Source: Massilia sp. NR 4-1 (GTDB lineage: Bacteria > Pseudomonadota > Gammaproteobacteria > Burkholderiales > Burkholderiaceae_D). From it: a DNA stretch of 64,000 nucleotides. Made by a program: the position numbers and the translations under genes. Shown in pieces: positions 61,640-64,000 of the stretch. The stretch's first letter is position 1. Each line of letters starts with the position of its first letter. The stretch covers positions 3,286,001-3,350,000 of the forward strand of contig NZ_CP012201.1 in NCBI RefSeq assembly GCF_001191005.1. The letters are read 5' to 3'. The notes beneath the pieces were generated by a model. It searched no databases. It saw nothing but the letters and a program-made list of their open reading frames with translations, and was not told the origin of the DNA.

Positions 61640-62857
61640 TCATTTGGCTCCCGCCGCAAACCATGCGGCTAATTGCGCCCTTTCGGGCTCGGTCATATTC
61701 GTCAGGTTCCCGATCGGCATGGCTTTCAGCTCGACCGCCTGTTTGTGGATCTGCATGGCGTGCTGGCGCACCTGCTGCGGCGTGTCGAGCACCATGCCGG
61801 CGGGCGCGGTGGCAAAGCCGGCCTGGGTCGGATGCGCGGAATGGCAGGAGACGCAACGCTGATCGATAATCGCCTTCACCTGCCGGAACTGCGCTTCGGG
61901 ATCCGCGGCCGCGCCCACCGCGGCGGGACGCGATGGCGCAATCGCCACCGCCACGGCCAGTAGCAGCGCCACACCGATGGCCGGATAGCGCCACTCGACG
62001 CGCCCCTTGTGCCGCAGGTTGAAGAAATGGCGAATGAAGACGCCCGCCGCCATGATCAGCGCCAGCACAAGCCAGGCTTGCGGATGGCGGTACGTCATCG
62101 CGTAGTGGTTGCTGATCATGATGAACAGCACCGGCAAAGTGAAGTAATTATTGTGCACGCTGCGCTGCTTGGCCTTAATGCCATACGATGGATCGGGCAA
62201 GCCGCCCGCCTGCATGGCCTGCACCATCTTGCGCTGTCCGGGAATGATGACCATGGCCACATTGGCTACCATGATGGTGCCGATCATTGCGCCGATGTGG
62301 ATGAAAGCGGCGCGGCCGCTCAGCAGATGCGTCAGCACCCAGGCCGCTCCGCTCAGCAGCACAAACACCGTCAGCCCCAGCCAGCCTTCGCGCTTGACCA
62401 GCGGCGAACGGCATAACAGGTCATATACGATCCAGCCTGCGATCAGAAAACCGATGCCGATGCCCGTCGCCTGCAGGCTGCTCAAATCGGCCACCGCCTT
62501 ATCCACCATCATGGCCTGGGCATTGAAGTAATAGGCGATGGTCAGCAGCGCGATGCCGGACAGCCAGGTGGAATAGGCCTCCCATTTGAACCAGTGCAGC
62601 TCCTTCGGCAGTTCGGCCGGCGCCACCAGATATTTTTGCGGGTTGTAAAAGCCTCCGCCATGCACGGCCCACAGCTCGCCGGACACGCCCTTCTGCGCCA
62701 GTTCGGAGCCGGGTGCGGGCGGACGGATCGAGTTGTCCAGCCAGACGAAGTAGAAGGAGGCGCCGATCCAGGCGATCCCCGTGATCATGTGCAGCCAGCG
62801 CACCAAAAGATTCAGCCATTCCAGGCCATACGGTATCAAATAGCCGAATGCATCCAT
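61640..62857 (-). CDS. puuD: Membrane-bound urate oxidase with cytochrome c domain
   Basis: This 405-residue protein fits PuuD-type urate hydroxylase. Eight or so membrane helices (from WLNLLVRWLHMITGIAWIGASFYFVWLDNS) are followed by a periplasmic cytochrome c domain with the haem motif CVSCH and a later Met ligand candidate (MPIGNLTNMT). It oxidises urate in purine breakdown. GGAAA upstream fixes the start at 62857. It is divergent from a LysR gene and coupled to the M20 gene. Confidence 0.88.
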   Translation of the reverse strand: MDAFGYLIPYGLEWLNLLVRWLHMITGIAWIGASFYFVWLDNSIRPPAPGSELAQKGVSGELWAVHGGGFYNPQKYLVAPAELPKELHWFKWEAYSTWLSGIALLTIAYYFNAQAMMVDKAVADLSSLQATGIGIGFLIAGWIVYDLLCRSPLVKREGWLGLTVFVLLSGAAWVLTHLLSGRAAFIHIGAMIGTIMVANVAMVIIPGQRKMVQAMQAGGLPDPSYGIKAKQRSVHNNYFTLPVLFIMISNHYAMTYRHPQAWLVLALIMAAGVFIRHFFNLRHKGRVEWRYPAIGVALLLAVAVAIAPSRPAAVGAAADPEAQFRQVKAIIDQRCVSCHSAHPTQAGFATAPAGMVLDTPQQVRQHAMQIHKQAVELKAMPIGNLTNMTEPERAQLAAWFAAGAK

Positions 62858-62925
62858 GGGTTTCCTTGAGCTAGACAAGTGGCAATTTATGAAAGATAGC
62901 CGCTTTCCGATACCTGCATCATGAA

Positions 62926-62947
62926 ATATGCCGTATATTTGACATAT
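62926..62947. promoter_or_regulatory. Putative LysR operator
   Basis: ATATGCCGTATATTTGACATAT is a 22-bp partial dyad with ATATG/CATAT ends in the intergenic region between puuD and the LysR gene. It fits a LysR T-N11-A-type site, but this is a visual match only. Confidence 0.5.
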
Positions 62948-62967
62948 CCACTTCGATATAGCCAGCC

Positions 62968-63906
62968 ATGTCCAGCCTGCCGCAGCATTTAGACTTGCAT
63001 CTGATCCGCATCCTCTACCTGCTGCTGGTGGAGAAAAACGTGTCGCGCGTGGCACTGAAACTCAATCAACCGCAGCCCTCCATCTCCGCTTCGCTGCGCA
63101 AGCTGCGCGAATTGACGGGCGATCCGCTGCTGGTGCGCGGCGCGCGCGGCATGGTGCCGACCCAGCACGGCGAGAGTTTGCTGAAGCCGGCCAAGCGTAT
63201 CCTGGAAGAGACAGAAAACCTCTTCGTCAAGAAAACGCCCTTCGTGCCGCAGGAGGAAGCGCGCACCTTCAATATCGCCGCACCCGATTATCTGGACAGC
63301 CAGTTCCTGCCGAATGTGGTGGCGGCGCTACGCCGCGGTTCGCCCATGAGCCGCGTGGTGATCCACAACCTCGGCCCCGGCATCGACTATATCCGCCTGC
63401 TGTCGGACGGCGAACTCGATCTGGTGATCGCCAACTGGGATGAGCCGCCGCAGCATCTGCACCTGTCCAAACTGTTCGAAGACCCCATCATCTGCGCCAT
63501 GCACGCGGGCAGCCCTTACGCCAAGCGCACCGACAGCGATGCCATGAGCATGCAGGATTATCTGAGCCTGCCCCATGTGGCGCCATCGCAGATGCTGCCC
63601 GGCTACGGCGGCGTGATCGACGCCTTCCTGGAACGGCATGGCCTGCGCCGCAACGTGGTGGTGGAATCGGCCTACTTCGGCCTGATTCCGTATATGCTGA
63701 CCCAGACCGAGCTGGTACTGACCACCGGCCGCCAGTTCCTGCGGTCTTATGAAAAAACACTGCCGCTAAAAACCTTCACGGTGCCGGTCAAATTCCCGCC
63801 GATGCGCTTTTACCAGCTGTGGCACGAGCGTGTGCACCAGGCGCCGGAACATAAATGGCTACGCGACCAGGTCGGCGCCGTCGCCAAGGCGCTGGTGCAG
63901 AAATAG
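62968..63906 (+). CDS. LysR-type transcriptional regulator
   Basis: This 312-residue regulator has an N-terminal winged HTH (about residues 8-66: LDLHLIRILYLLLVEKNVSRVALKLNQPQPSISASLRKLRELTGDPLLVRGARGMVPT). A ligand-binding domain begins near FNIAAPDYLDSQFLP. It is divergent from puuD and probably controls it and the M20 gene, perhaps with urate or a derivative as ligand. Ligand identity is inference. Confidence 0.88.
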   Translation: MSSLPQHLDLHLIRILYLLLVEKNVSRVALKLNQPQPSISASLRKLRELTGDPLLVRGARGMVPTQHGESLLKPAKRILEETENLFVKKTPFVPQEEARTFNIAAPDYLDSQFLPNVVAALRRGSPMSRVVIHNLGPGIDYIRLLSDGELDLVIANWDEPPQHLHLSKLFEDPIICAMHAGSPYAKRTDSDAMSMQDYLSLPHVAPSQMLPGYGGVIDAFLERHGLRRNVVVESAYFGLIPYMLTQTELVLTTGRQFLRSYEKTLPLKTFTVPVKFPPMRFYQLWHERVHQAPEHKWLRDQVGAVAKALVQK

Positions 63907-64000
63907 CGTATATCGTTCATCAGCGCAGACATATAATTTGGCTAATGGGCCGGATATATCATCAAGACCTCAAAACGGGATTCTGCGATGACGATTACAC

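Noticed and set aside
63988..64000. Start of a further + strand gene at the right edge
   Set aside because: Only an ATG and three more codons are in the window, with no clear ribosome site; too little to support.

Overview
The window reads as chromosomal DNA of a high-GC betaproteobacterium of the Oxalobacteraceae (Massilia / Duganella / Janthinobacterium type). This is inferred from gene content, not from a database search. Supporting signs are the rplU-rpmA-obgE-proB order, an intracellular polyhydroxybutyrate depolymerase with a PHA-system protein, a PEP-CTERM protein, many TonB receptors, and a glnA control region with sigma-54 and NtrC sites.

Layout. 0-34 kb is mostly core or common accessory genes: the 5' end of glnA, a rhodanese, a TonB receptor, a TAXI-type binding protein, a very long class A PBP-like protein, a CinA-type protein and a small envelope operon (deacetylase, sterol-desaturase-like hydroxylase, EI24 protein). 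Next come FKBP, HU, acyl-CoA-binding protein, an antiporter, a metallopeptidase, ferredoxin with ferredoxin-NADP reductase, phaZ, a second TonB receptor with a DOPA-dioxygenase-like protein, rsxB-nth, proB, obgE, rpmA, rplU, ispB and an ArsC-like protein. A tRNA-Pro(CGG) lies at 34.16 kb.

34.2-49.4 kb is accessory. Beside the tRNA is a compact, AT-richer type VI secretion cassette: hcp, a CHAP/NlpC-P60-like amidase and a secreted probable immunity protein. Then follow a small LuxR-type HTH protein, a divergent arginyl-tRNA synthetase, and the most striking feature of the window: an eleven-gene, tightly coupled minus-strand operon (49206 to 38398). It holds dpgD, dpgA, dpgB and dpgC, the complete gene set that makes 3,5-dihydroxyphenylglyoxylate in actinobacterial glycopeptide pathways. 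Here there is no NRPS and no phenylglycine aminotransferase. Instead the dpg genes are interleaved with an alpha-oxoamine synthase, a TauD-like Fe(II)/2-oxoglutarate oxygenase, an SDR, a CitE-type C-C lyase, an ornithine-cyclodeaminase-family protein, a MaoC hydratase and a MATE exporter. I infer a small-molecule pathway in which the aryl alpha-keto acid is extended through CoA chemistry and joined to an amino acid, with the exporter and perhaps the extra ArgRS giving self-protection. A six-copy 14-bp tandem repeat sits upstream of the operon, and a long interrupted inverted repeat lies at its end, before argS.

49.4-64 kb returns to ordinary or mixed content: a RibD/DHFR-like protein, an SRAP protein, a TPR protein, a PEP-CTERM protein, a large Het-C/vWA secreted protein, an MFS transporter, an S9 peptidase, a perfect 25-bp inverted repeat, YidD, a thioesterase, and an M20 protein coupled to the membrane urate oxidase puuD with a divergent LysR regulator.
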